Below, one piece after another: positions 14,014 to 21,279 of a DNA stretch of 21,780 nt. A model generated the notes under the pieces. The model was not told the origin of the DNA. It saw only the letters and a program-made list of their open reading frames with translations, and searched no databases. The position numbers were made by a program, and so were the translations under genes. How positions within the stretch are numbered: position 1 is the first letter of the stretch; each line of letters begins with the position of its first letter. The stretch comes from DATCSE01 sp036568605 (GTDB taxonomy: Bacteria > Pseudomonadota > Gammaproteobacteria > Burkholderiales > Burkholderiaceae_C): contig DATCSE010000090.1 of assembly GCA_036568605.1 (NCBI GenBank), forward strand, positions 1 through 21,780, read 5' to 3'.

Positions 14014-15410
14014 CACGACCTCATCAACGCTTCGATCGCATCGGCCTCGACCGGCACGCCGCGGCTGATCAGCTCGCAGCCGTCGGGCGTGACGACGGCG
14101 TCGTCCTCGATGCGGATGCCGATGTTCCACCAGCGCGCGGCGATGCCGTCGGCCGGCCGCACGTACAGGCCGGGCTCCAGCGTCACGACCATGCCCGGTT
14201 CGAGCTTGCGCCACGGCTTCATCGTCACGCGCTTGCCGGAGTAATCGGGCTGTTCGATCGGCGCTTCGTCCAGCGACAGGTACTCGCCGGCATCGTGCAC
14301 GTCGCGGCCCAGCCAATGGCCGGTGCCGTGCATGTAGAACTGCCGGTAAGCGGTCGATTCGATCGCCGCGTCCACGTCGCCGACGACGTTGCGGTCCAGC
14401 AGTCCGACATCGAGCAGCCCCTGGGTCAGCACCCGCACCGCGGCATGGTGCGCATCGCGCTGGCGCGCGCCGGGTTTCGTCGCGGCGACCGCCGCGTGCT
14501 GCGCGGCCAGCACGATGTCGTACAGCGTGCGCTGCTCGGCGCTGAAGCGGCCATCGGCGGGAAAGGTGCGCGTGACGTCGCTCGCGTAGCCGTCGAGCTC
14601 GCAGCCGGCATCGATCAGGCACAGCTCGCCGGCGTGCAGCTCGGCACGGCCGGCCGCGTAGTGCAGCACGCAGGCATTCGCGCCGGCCGCGACGATCGAC
14701 GGGTACGCAGGGCTCTGCGCGCCATGCCGGCGGAACTCGTGCAGCAGTTCGGCTTCGATCTCGTACTCGCGCACGCTGCCGGTCGGCTCGGCGCGGAAGC
14801 GCGAGGCGCAGTAGCGCATCGCGCGGACGTGGGCGGCGGCGCTGATGGCGGCGGCTTGGCGCATCGTGGCGAGCTCGGTGTCGTCCTTGCGCAGGCGCAG
14901 CTCGGCGAGCAGCGGCGCGAGGTCGCGTTTGCCGTGCGGCGCACGCACGCCGCCGCGGTCGCGGGCGCGCAGCGTGGCGAGCCACGTGTCGATGCGCGCT
15001 TCGGCGCCGGCCGGCTCGGTGAACGGGAACCAGACCGTCGGTTGATCGGCAAGCCGCTCGACCGCGATCTCGTCGAGCGCGGCGATGTCGTCGGCCTCGT
15101 GCACGCCGAGCGCGGCCGGTGCGGCCGTGGGGCCGAGGCGGTAGCCGTCCCAGATCTCGCGTTCCAGGTCCTTCGGGCGGCACAGCAGCGTCGAGCGTCC
15201 GTCGGCGTCCAGCAGCAGCCAGGCCTCCGGCTCGTCGAAGCCGGTCAGGTGCAGGAAGTTGCTGTCGGCGCGGTAGGGGTGGTCGTTGTCGCCGTTGCGC
15301 GGGCGGACCGGCGCGGTCGCCAGCACCGCGATGCCGCCGCCGGCGGCGCGTATCGCCGCGGCGACCTGCGCGCGGCGGCGCTCGCAGGCGTCTCGTGAGG
15401 TCTTGTCCAT
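14013..15410 (-). CDS. pepP: Xaa-Pro aminopeptidase (aminopeptidase P)
   Basis: This 465-residue enzyme starts at ATG 15410; upstream TTG/GTG codons (15461, 15458) are in frame but less likely. The N-terminal domain carries the aminopeptidase P signature (YRADSNFLHLTGFDEPEAWL, residues 46-65). The pita-bread catalytic domain shows the five metal ligands: Asp267 and Asp278 (CLIDAGCELDGYASDVT), His365 (HGTGHWLG), Glu412 (VVTLEPGLYV) and Glu435 (GIRIEDDAVV). It removes an N-terminal residue preceding proline, in the cytoplasm, with two Mn2+ ions. Length is close to E. coli PepP (441). It is followed by the diguanylate cyclase in a TGATG overlap. In related genomes I recall murU before it and ubiH after it. 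Confidence 0.95.
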   Translation of the reverse strand: MDKTSRDACERRRAQVAAAIRAAGGGIAVLATAPVRPRNGDNDHPYRADSNFLHLTGFDEPEAWLLLDADGRSTLLCRPKDLEREIWDGYRLGPTAAPAALGVHEADDIAALDEIAVERLADQPTVWFPFTEPAGAEARIDTWLATLRARDRGGVRAPHGKRDLAPLLAELRLRKDDTELATMRQAAAISAAAHVRAMRYCASRFRAEPTGSVREYEIEAELLHEFRRHGAQSPAYPSIVAAGANACVLHYAAGRAELHAGELCLIDAGCELDGYASDVTRTFPADGRFSAEQRTLYDIVLAAQHAAVAATKPGARQRDAHHAAVRVLTQGLLDVGLLDRNVVGDVDAAIESTAYRQFYMHGTGHWLGRDVHDAGEYLSLDEAPIEQPDYSGKRVTMKPWRKLEPGMVVTLEPGLYVRPADGIAARWWNIGIRIEDDAVVTPDGCELISRGVPVEADAIEALMRS

Positions 15411-15480
15411 GCCGGACTGTAGCGTCGGCCGCAGTTCCGCTAGCCTACGCAGTTCCACCAACTGTTCCGATTCGACGACG

Positions 15481-16464
15481 ATGCAATACCGACGCGTCGG
15501 CCGCAGCGGCCTGCAATTGAGCGAGCTCTCGCTGGGCTCGTGGGTGACCTATCACAACCAGGTCGACACGTCGGCCGCCAAGGAGATGCTGGCTGTCGCC
15601 TACGACGCCGGCATCAACTTCTTCGACAACGCCGAGGCCTACGCGGGCGGCGAGAGCGAGCGCGTGATGGGCGACGCGATCCGCGCGCTGAAGTGGCCGC
15701 GGTTGAACTACGTGATCTCGACCAAGCTGTACTGGGGGCTGGACGACGGCTCGCCCCAGCAGATCAATCGGCGCAACACGCTGAATCGCAAATATTTGTT
15801 GCAGGCGCTCGATGGCTCGCTCGCCCGGCTCGGGTTGGAGTTCGTCGATCTCGTCTACTGCCACCGCCCCGACCCGCTGACGCCGATCGAGGAGACGGTC
15901 TGGGCGATGCACGACATGATCGCGCGCGGCAAGGCGCTGTACTGGGGCACCAGCGAGTGGTCGGCCGGCGAGATCCGCGCGGCCTGGGAACTCGCGGACA
16001 AGCACCACCTGCACAAGCCCATCGTCGAGCAGCCGCAGTACCACCTGTTCCATCGCAAGCGCGTCGAGAACGAGTACGCGCGGCTCTACGACGACATCGG
16101 TCTGGGCTTGACGACCTGGAGCCCGCTCGCGAGCGGCCTGCTGAGCGGCAAGTACAAGGACGGCATCCCGCCGGGCAGCCGCGGCGCGATGCCGACGATG
16201 GCCTTCCTCGCGAAGAGCCTCGCCGACCCGGCGAGGATCAAGGCGGTGACGCAGCTCGAGGGCATCGCCGCCGAGCTCGGCTGCAGCGTCGCGCAGCTCG
16301 CGATCGCCTGGGTCGCGAAGAACCCGCGCGTGTCGTCGGTGATCACCGGAGCGTCGAAGCTGGAGCAGCTGCGCAGCAACCTGGGCGCGGTGGACGTGAT
16401 CGGCAAGCTGACGCCGGAGGTGCTGGAGGCGATCGACGCGATCTCGGGGCCGATCGCGCAGTAG
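15481..16464 (+). CDS. Aldo/keto reductase, K+-channel beta-subunit type
   Basis: This 327-residue NADPH-dependent oxidoreductase starts at ATG 15481. It has the TIM-barrel catalytic tetrad: Asp49 and Tyr54 (FFDNAEAYAGGESE), Lys82 (ISTKLYWG) and His128 (LVYCHRPD). Further family motifs are WGTSEWSAGEI, the QPQYHLFHRK segment, WSPLASGLLSGKY and the NADP-contact SSVITGASKLEQLRSNLG. The sequence is closest in style to the AKR6/AKR14 groups (Kv-beta, YghZ), which reduce aldehydes such as methylglyoxal; the true substrate is unknown. It is transcribed away from pepP across 70 bp. That gap holds GCAGTTCC twice (15431-15438 and 15449-15456) and a related ACTGTTCC at 15461-15468, which could be a regulator site. 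Confidence 0.93.
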   Translation: MQYRRVGRSGLQLSELSLGSWVTYHNQVDTSAAKEMLAVAYDAGINFFDNAEAYAGGESERVMGDAIRALKWPRLNYVISTKLYWGLDDGSPQQINRRNTLNRKYLLQALDGSLARLGLEFVDLVYCHRPDPLTPIEETVWAMHDMIARGKALYWGTSEWSAGEIRAAWELADKHHLHKPIVEQPQYHLFHRKRVENEYARLYDDIGLGLTTWSPLASGLLSGKYKDGIPPGSRGAMPTMAFLAKSLADPARIKAVTQLEGIAAELGCSVAQLAIAWVAKNPRVSSVITGASKLEQLRSNLGAVDVIGKLTPEVLEAIDAISGPIAQ

Positions 16465-16478
16465 GCGTCATCCGCAGA

Positions 16479-16563
16479 GTGCACTCCGGTGCACCCCTGT
16501 TCGCGCACCCCCCGTTCGCCCTGAGGTATCGAAGGGCGCATGGGGCACCAGGTCTTCGAACGG
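16479..16563. repeat. Hairpin and REP-like element after the aldo/keto reductase
   Basis: GTGCAC-TCCG-GTGCAC (16479-16494) can form a 6-bp stem. Then CCGTTCGCCCTGAGGTATCG continuing into AAGGGCG (16512-16538) is a variant of the Burkholderiales repeat CGTTCGCCCTGAGCTTGTCG-AAGGGC. CGCCCT (16518-16523) pairs with AGGGCG (16533-16538), and the outer CCGTTCG (16512-16518) matches CGAACGG (16557-16563). It sits between convergent genes and could act as a bidirectional 3' end structure, although there is no T-run. Confidence 0.65.
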
Positions 16564-16576
16564 CTCCCGGTCAGGT

Positions 16577-16966
16577 TCAGCTGCGACGGCCACCGCTCTG
16601 CGCATTGCGCCAGACCCAGTACGCGACACCCCCCCCCACCGCGGCGAGCAGCACGAACCGGCGCCTGCGGCCGCGTTTGCGCAGCAGCGGCGCGGCGCCG
16701 CCGAACAGCGTGCCGAGGACGGTTGTCGCGAGACGGTAGCGGCGCAGCCACGACAGCCCTGTGCTGACCCAGTCGCCCAGGCCGGCGCTGGGGGAGCCGA
16801 ACCAATCGGGCTTCAGGCGGATGCCGAAGATCGAACGCAGCAGGTGCGGCAGGGTCGTCGCCTGGTGCAGCCGGGCGATGTCCATGCGCAGCTCGTCGCG
16901 CTCGAATGCGATGCGCGTCAGCAGCAACTGGCGGCGCGCCTCGTTGTCCAGGCGGGCCGGGGTCAT
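16577..16966 (-). CDS. YqjK-like small membrane protein
   Basis: This 129-residue protein starts at ATG 16966 and overlaps the end of the holin-family gene as ATGA. Residues 1-35 are charged and probably helical (EARRQLLLTRIAFERDELRM). A hydrophobic stretch lies at about 77-93 and a second at about 103-119 (FVLLAAVGGGVAYWVWRNAQ), separated by the basic patch RKRGRRRR. I do not recognise a named domain. Position as the third gene after DUF883 and holin-type genes corresponds to yqjK in the E. coli yqjDEK order, which is the main basis for the call. Confidence 0.7.
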   Translation of the reverse strand: MTPARLDNEARRQLLLTRIAFERDELRMDIARLHQATTLPHLLRSIFGIRLKPDWFGSPSAGLGDWVSTGLSWLRRYRLATTVLGTLFGGAAPLLRKRGRRRRFVLLAAVGGGVAYWVWRNAQSGGRRS

Positions 16967-17364
16967 CGCCGCTCCTCGGCCGCCTCGCCGCGCATCGCGG
17001 CCGCATCGTGGCGCAGCTCGGCCAGCGTGTCCGCCAGGAGCGGCGGGTCGTCGCGGAAGCGCACGCGCAGCCACCAGACGAGCACGGCGCCGGTGGCGCC
17101 GTACGCCAGCGCGATCCACGCCAGCACGCTGGGTCCCAGCGTGGGCCACAGCGCGGCGGCGACCCAGGCCGAGAGCGCCAACACCGCACCCCCGAGCAGC
17201 AGCACCGCGGCGAAGCTGACGACCATCATCTGCATCAGCCGCGTGCGTGCCTCGCTGAGCTCCAGACTCGCGAGCTCGAGACGGCTCTGCACCATGCCGA
17301 ACAGATGCCCGGCCAGGCGCTGCAACAGGTCGAGCACGCCGGGCTCGTTGCGCCGTGTGCTCAT
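16963..17364 (-). CDS. YqjE-like phage holin family membrane protein
   Basis: This 133-residue protein starts at ATG 17364. An amphipathic N-terminal part (LLQRLAGHLFGMVQSRLELA) is followed by two transmembrane helices at about residues 47-70 and 76-99, and a charged tail (DDPPLLADTLAELRHDAAAM). This matches the Phage_holin_3_6/YqjE family, which in most bacteria is an envelope protein rather than a phage lysis protein; nothing else here is phage-like. It lies 19 bases downstream of the DUF883 stop and overlaps the next gene by 4 bases, so the three form one operon. Confidence 0.87.
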   Translation of the reverse strand: MSTRRNEPGVLDLLQRLAGHLFGMVQSRLELASLELSEARTRLMQMMVVSFAAVLLLGGAVLALSAWVAAALWPTLGPSVLAWIALAYGATGAVLVWWLRVRFRDDPPLLADTLAELRHDAAAMRGEAAEERR

Positions 17365-17383
17365 GACGATCGCCAGCGAGGCA

Positions 17384-17698
17384 TCAACGCCGCGTGATCA
17401 GCATCCCGACCACGACGCCCAGGCAGGCGGCGACGCCGATCGCGCGCCACGGGTGGTCGTGCACGTAGTCATCGGTCGCGCGGGCCGCGGCCTTGCTCTG
17501 GTCCACCGCTTTCAGGCGCGCGTCGCGCAAATGGCCGCGCAGGGTCTGCAGTTGCTCCAGCGCCTTGCGACGCAGCTCGGCGGCCTTTTCGCCGGTGCTG
17601 CCGGCGGCCTCGGCCAGCATCTCCTCGGCATCGGAAATGGCGTCGCTGACGTCGGCTTCGAGGTTGCTCGACGACAGGGTGGCGGACTTCGCGTTCAT
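17384..17698 (-). CDS. DUF883 family (YqjD/ElaB-like) membrane-anchored protein
   Basis: This 104-residue protein starts at ATG 17698 after a strong ribosome site (AGGAAGGG on the minus strand). Residues 13-75 are a charged helical region (EADVSDAISDAEEMLAEAAG; ELRRKALEQLQTL). The family hallmark DDYVHDHPWRAIGVAA (76-91) leads into a C-terminal anchor (86-101, GVVVGMLITRR end). YqjD and ElaB of E. coli are inner-membrane proteins that bind ribosomes in stationary phase; transfer of that role to this protein is inference. It is first in the yqjD-yqjE-yqjK-like operon, probably stress- or growth-phase-regulated. Confidence 0.92.
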   Translation of the reverse strand: MNAKSATLSSSNLEADVSDAISDAEEMLAEAAGSTGEKAAELRRKALEQLQTLRGHLRDARLKAVDQSKAAARATDDYVHDHPWRAIGVAACLGVVVGMLITRR

Positions 17699-17894
17699 CG
17701 GTATCCCTTCCTGAAAGAGTCGGCGCGGGTGGATGCAGGACAACCAGCCGCCGCGCACGTTTGCAGACTGGCGGGGCAGGATGCTGTACGACGCTTCAGC
17801 ATGCCAGGCCGCTCGGTCGGCGGCTCTCCCTGCGGACATCATAGTGCGCGCCGCCCGATGTTGCGGCGTCTGCCCGGGCTGTCACCGGGGAGGT
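17699..17894. other. 196-bp intergenic region upstream of the DUF883 operon
   Basis: No gene is seen. It must hold the DUF883 promoter: TATGAT on the minus strand (17838-17843) is a fair -10 candidate, about 130 bases before the start codon, with no good -35. ATGCTG (17781-17786) and CAGCAT (17797-17802) form an inverted repeat in the would-be leader. Downstream of the murU stop, CCCGG and CCGGG can pair weakly (17871-17889) without a T-run. Confidence 0.4.
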
Positions 17895-18602
17895 TTATCC
17901 CGATGTGTTCAGCGCTGCGAGCTGTGCCGGCGTGCCGACGTTCTCCCACTCGCCGCGGTAGATCTCCGCGGTGATGCGGCGTTCGCGCATGCGCTCGTAG
18001 AGCAGCGGGCCGAGGGCAACACGCGTGCCCGGCGCGATGCCGGTGCACAAGTTCGCGCGCACCAGCGCGAGGTTTGCGTAGGTCCATTGCTGACCGTCGG
18101 GGCCGGTTGTGTCGGCAAGGCCGTATCCGTCGCGGTCCAGACCGAAGTCGCCTTTCGGATGGAACGGCGGATTCGGCACGAGCCAGACGTGGGCCTGCGC
18201 CTCGCCCGCGGCGAAGCGCTGTGCGGCCGCGGCGTCGAACACGAAGCCGGGGGCATAGATGTCGCCCGAGACGACCCAGAACGCGTCGTCCTCGTGCTCG
18301 ACCAGCAGCGGCAGCGCCTTCGCGATGCCGCCCGCCGTCTCGAGTGCGCCGCCGTGGTCGCGGCCCTCCATCGAGTAGCGGATCGCGAGGCCGAAGCGGG
18401 CGCCGTCGCCCAGCGCCGCGACGATCTGCTGCTCCAGCCATGCGGTGTTGATCACCACGTCGCGAACGCCGGCGCGCGCCAGCGCCTCGAGGTGCCACTC
18501 GATCAGCGGCTTGCCGCGAACGGCGAGCAGCGGCTTGGGCGTGTGGTCGGTCAGCGGGCGCATGCGCTCGCCGCGGCCGGCCGCGAGGATCATCGCCTTC
18601 AT
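17895..18602 (-). CDS. murU: N-acetylmuramate alpha-1-phosphate uridylyltransferase
   Basis: This 235-residue nucleotidyltransferase starts at ATG 18602, overlapping the speD stop (ATGA). The first 60 residues (MKAMILAAGRGERMRPLTDH, then TPKPLLAVRGKPLIEWHLEA) carry the sugar-nucleotidyltransferase loop GxGxRxxPLTxxxPKP and closely resemble Pseudomonas MurU as I remember it. VSGDIYAP includes the metal-binding Asp, and EWENVGTPAQLAALN is the usual C-terminus. MurU makes UDP-MurNAc from MurNAc-1-phosphate in cell-wall recycling, bypassing MurA (the fosfomycin target). Its usual partner, the kinase AmgK, is not in the window. Another UTP-dependent sugar-phosphate transferase is possible but less likely. 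Confidence 0.88.
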   Translation of the reverse strand: MKAMILAAGRGERMRPLTDHTPKPLLAVRGKPLIEWHLEALARAGVRDVVINTAWLEQQIVAALGDGARFGLAIRYSMEGRDHGGALETAGGIAKALPLLVEHEDDAFWVVSGDIYAPGFVFDAAAAQRFAAGEAQAHVWLVPNPPFHPKGDFGLDRDGYGLADTTGPDGQQWTYANLALVRANLCTGIAPGTRVALGPLLYERMRERRITAEIYRGEWENVGTPAQLAALNTSG

Positions 18603-19063
18603 GCCGAGGCGATACGGCTGGCGCGCGAGATCGCGCTTGCGGCACGCGGGTCGGCTGCAGCCTCGCCGCGCGCCAGCGCGTGGCGCTCGACGCGGTCCGG
18701 CGCGAACCCCGCGATCAGTGCCTCGAGCGCAGCGTGGGCGCGCGCGGAGTTGTCGCGGCCGAGGTTGCAAACGTACACATCCAGCGTGACCGCGCCGATC
18801 TCCGGCCAGGTGTGCACCGCGAGGTGCGATTCGGCGAGCAGCACGACGCCGGTGATGCCGGTCCCCGCGCTGAGGGCGCCGTCGCCGGCATCACGCGGCG
18901 CAGCGGCGCGCGGCTCGAACCGATGGAACAGCTCGCCGACCGGGCGCAGCCCCGCGCCCTCGGCGGCGTGCAGGCACAGCGCGCGCAGCGCGGCGGGGTC
19001 GGTCATCGCCGGCTCGGCGGTCGCGCAGCCGCGCAGGTCGGCGGTCAGGTGCAGGCCATGCAT
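18599..19063 (-). CDS. speD: S-adenosylmethionine decarboxylase, SpeD-like
   Basis: This 154-residue protein starts at ATG 19063 (MHGLHLTADLRGC). The core motif is VVLLAESHLAVHTWPEIGAV. Cleavage before Ser79 in AESH would create the pyruvoyl group, His84 is the processing residue and Cys99 (LDVYVCN) is the catalytic cysteine, all in place. It should convert AdoMet to decarboxylated AdoMet, the aminopropyl donor for spermidine synthases. Bacterial class 1b enzymes are about 120-130 residues; the extra length here comes partly from an Ala/Gly-rich insertion (about 52-67) before the core and a longer tail. It overlaps murU by 4 bases. No soluble speE is adjacent; the membrane-type homologue at 6280 is the only transferase in the window. 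Confidence 0.9.
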   Translation of the reverse strand: MHGLHLTADLRGCATAEPAMTDPAALRALCLHAAEGAGLRPVGELFHRFEPRAAAPRDAGDGALSAGTGITGVVLLAESHLAVHTWPEIGAVTLDVYVCNLGRDNSARAHAALEALIAGFAPDRVERHALARGEAAADPRAASAISRASRIASA

Positions 19064-19069
19064 GCGGCG

Positions 19070-19134
19070 ATTATCCGGGTGCGCGGGCGGGTCCCGGGCG
19101 GCGCGGCGGCGCTCTGGAAGCAGGCCCGTAAAAT
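19070..19134. promoter_or_regulatory. Possible divergent promoter elements between speD and tkt
   Basis: On the plus strand TAAAAT (19129-19134) is a good -10 candidate for tkt, about 95 bases upstream of its ATG. On the minus strand GATAAT (19070-19075) lies only 6-7 bases before the speD ATG. If used, it would give a leaderless or nearly leaderless speD message. Neither has a clear -35. Nothing else is seen in 19064-19228. Confidence 0.3.
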
Positions 19135-19228
19135 GCCGAGCTTTCGGGCGGGCTGCCGGCGCATCGTCGTTGAGGCGTGCCGTCCCATCCGCCTTCTCCC
19201 TCCGCTTCCCACGCTGCACCGAACTCGC

Positions 19229-21274
19229 ATGGCTTCCTCCATCGTCTCCCCCCGCGCCGACCAGACCACCCTGATGGCCAACGCGATCCGCGCGCTCGCG
19301 ATGGACGCCGTGCAGCAAGCGAACTCGGGCCACCCCGGCGCGCCGATGGGCATGGCCGAGATCGCGGTGGCGCTGTGGGGCCGGCACCTGCGCCACAACC
19401 CGCGCAACCCGCATTGGGTCGACCGCGACCGCTTCGTGCTCAGCAACGGCCATGCGTCGATGCTGCAGTACGCGCTGCTGCACCTGACCGGCTACGACCT
19501 GCCGATGAGCGAGCTGCGCAACTTCCGCCAGCTCCACAGCAAGACGCCGGGGCATCCCGAGGTCGACCTGACGCCGGGCGTCGAGACGACCACCGGCCCG
19601 CTCGGTCAGGGCCTCGCAAACGCGGTCGGCATGGCATTGGCCGAGAAGCTGCTCGCGCACGAGTTCAACCGCGACGGGCATGCGATCGTCGACCACCACA
19701 CCTACGTCTTCCTCGGCGACGGCTGTCTGATGGAAGGCATCAGCCACGAGGCCTGCGCGCTGGCCGGCGCGTGGAAGCTGAACAAGCTGATCGGCCTGTA
19801 CGACGACAACGGCATCTCGATCGACGGCAAGGTCACGCCCTGGTTCGTCGACAACACGCCGGAGCGCTTCCGTGCCTATGGCTGGAACGTGATCGGTCCG
19901 CTCGACGGCCAGGATGCCGACGCGGTGGACGCCGCGATCCAGCAGGCGCAGGGGTGCCTGGACAAGCCGACGCTGATCGTCTGCCGCACGACCATCGGCA
20001 AGGGCGCGCCGAACCGCGCCGGCACCGCGAAGGCGCATGGCGAGGCGCTGGGCGCCGACGAGGTCAAGCTGACCCGCGAGGCGCTGGGCTGGCCGCACGA
20101 GCCGTTCGTCGTGCCCGAAGACGCCTACACGCTGTGGGACGCGAAGGCCAAGGGCACCGCCGCCGAAGCGCAGTGGGATGCGAAGTTCGCGCTGTACAAG
20201 GCGGCGCACCCCGAGCTCGCGGCCGCGTTCGTGCGCCGCACGCGCGGCGAGCTGCCGGCCGACTGGGCGCAGACCGCGGCCGATGCCGTGGCGGCTGCGC
20301 ATGCGAAGGCCGAGACGGTGGCCAGCCGCAAGGCCAGCCAGCTCGCGCTCGAGACCTACACGAAGGCGCTGCCGGAACTGCTGGGCGGCAGCGCCGACCT
20401 GACCGGCTCGAACCTCACCAACACCAGCAGCACGCCGCCGCTGCGCTTCGACGGCGCGAACGGCGCGCCGAACGGCGGGCGCCACATCAACTACGGCGTG
20501 CGCGAGTTCGGGATGGCCGCGATCATGAACGGCATCGCGCTGCACGGCGGGCTGATCCCGTACGGCGGCACGTTCCTGACCTTCAGCGACTACAGCCGCA
20601 ACGCGATCCGCATGGCCGCCCTGATGAAGCGCCGCGTGATCCACGTCTTCACGCACGACAGCATCGGCCTGGGCGAGGACGGGCCGACGCACCAGAGCAT
20701 CGAGCACGCCGCGGCGCTGCGCCTGATCCCGAACCTCGACGTCTGGCGCCCCTGCGACACCGCCGAGACCGCGGTCGCCTGGGCCCGCGCGATCGAGACC
20801 CGCGACCGGCCGAGCGCGCTGCTGCTGTCGCGCCAGAACCTGCCGTATGCACCCAAGCAATCGCTGGACGACATCGCGAAGGGCGCCTACGTGCTGGCCG
20901 AGCCCAGCGAGGTCGGGCTGAAGAAGAAGGCGCAGGTCGTGATCATCGCGACCGGCTCCGAAGTCCAGCTCGCGCTGCACGCGCAGGCCGAGCTCGCGAA
21001 GACGCACGGCATCGCGGCGCGCGTGGTCTCGATGCCGTCGACGACGGTGTTCGATCGCCAGCCGGTGGCCTACAAGCAAAGCGTGCTTCCCGCCGGCGTG
21101 CCGCGCGTCGCGGTCGAGATGGGCGTCAGCGACTTCTGGTGGAAGTACCAGTGCGCCGCGGTCGTCGGCATCGACCGCTACGGCGAGTCGGCACCGGCCG
21201 GCGCGTTGTTCAAGTTCTTCGGGTTCACGGCGGAGAACGTGGTGACGACCGTACGCAGCGTGCTGGGCGCCTGA
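19229..21274 (+). CDS. tkt: Transketolase
   Basis: This 681-residue enzyme starts at ATG 19229 without a clear ribosome site; the open frame extends upstream but lacks homology there. Family motifs are complete: NSGHPGAPMGMAEIA with His35, LSNGHASMLQYALLHL with His75, PGVETTTGPLGQGLANAVGM, and the thiamine diphosphate/Mg2+ motif FLGDGCLMEGISHE with DDNGISIDG. Further on are the pyrimidine-domain Glu in NYGVREFGMAAIMNGIALHG, THDSIGLGEDGPTHQ, and the C-terminal VSMPSTTVFDRQ. It transfers two-carbon ketol units in the pentose phosphate pathway and, in autotrophs, the Calvin cycle. The length is that of TktA-type enzymes (about 660-680). It is divergent from speD and followed 5 bases later by the TonB-C-like gene. 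Confidence 0.97.
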   Translation: MASSIVSPRADQTTLMANAIRALAMDAVQQANSGHPGAPMGMAEIAVALWGRHLRHNPRNPHWVDRDRFVLSNGHASMLQYALLHLTGYDLPMSELRNFRQLHSKTPGHPEVDLTPGVETTTGPLGQGLANAVGMALAEKLLAHEFNRDGHAIVDHHTYVFLGDGCLMEGISHEACALAGAWKLNKLIGLYDDNGISIDGKVTPWFVDNTPERFRAYGWNVIGPLDGQDADAVDAAIQQAQGCLDKPTLIVCRTTIGKGAPNRAGTAKAHGEALGADEVKLTREALGWPHEPFVVPEDAYTLWDAKAKGTAAEAQWDAKFALYKAAHPELAAAFVRRTRGELPADWAQTAADAVAAAHAKAETVASRKASQLALETYTKALPELLGGSADLTGSNLTNTSSTPPLRFDGANGAPNGGRHINYGVREFGMAAIMNGIALHGGLIPYGGTFLTFSDYSRNAIRMAALMKRRVIHVFTHDSIGLGEDGPTHQSIEHAAALRLIPNLDVWRPCDTAETAVAWARAIETRDRPSALLLSRQNLPYAPKQSLDDIAKGAYVLAEPSEVGLKKKAQVVIIATGSEVQLALHAQAELAKTHGIAARVVSMPSTTVFDRQPVAYKQSVLPAGVPRVAVEMGVSDFWWKYQCAAVVGIDRYGESAPAGALFKFFGFTAENVVTTVRSVLGA

Positions 21275-21279
21275 TCGCG

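Noticed and set aside
12496..14244. 582-residue plus-strand open frame opposite the diguanylate cyclase
   Set aside because: Apparent internal repeats simply mirror the duplicated PAS-like units on the true strand; composition is that of a shadow frame.
16963..17364. Prophage lysis gene (holin)
   Set aside because: The family name includes phage holins, but the neighbours are DUF883 and YqjK-like genes and nothing else here is phage-related.
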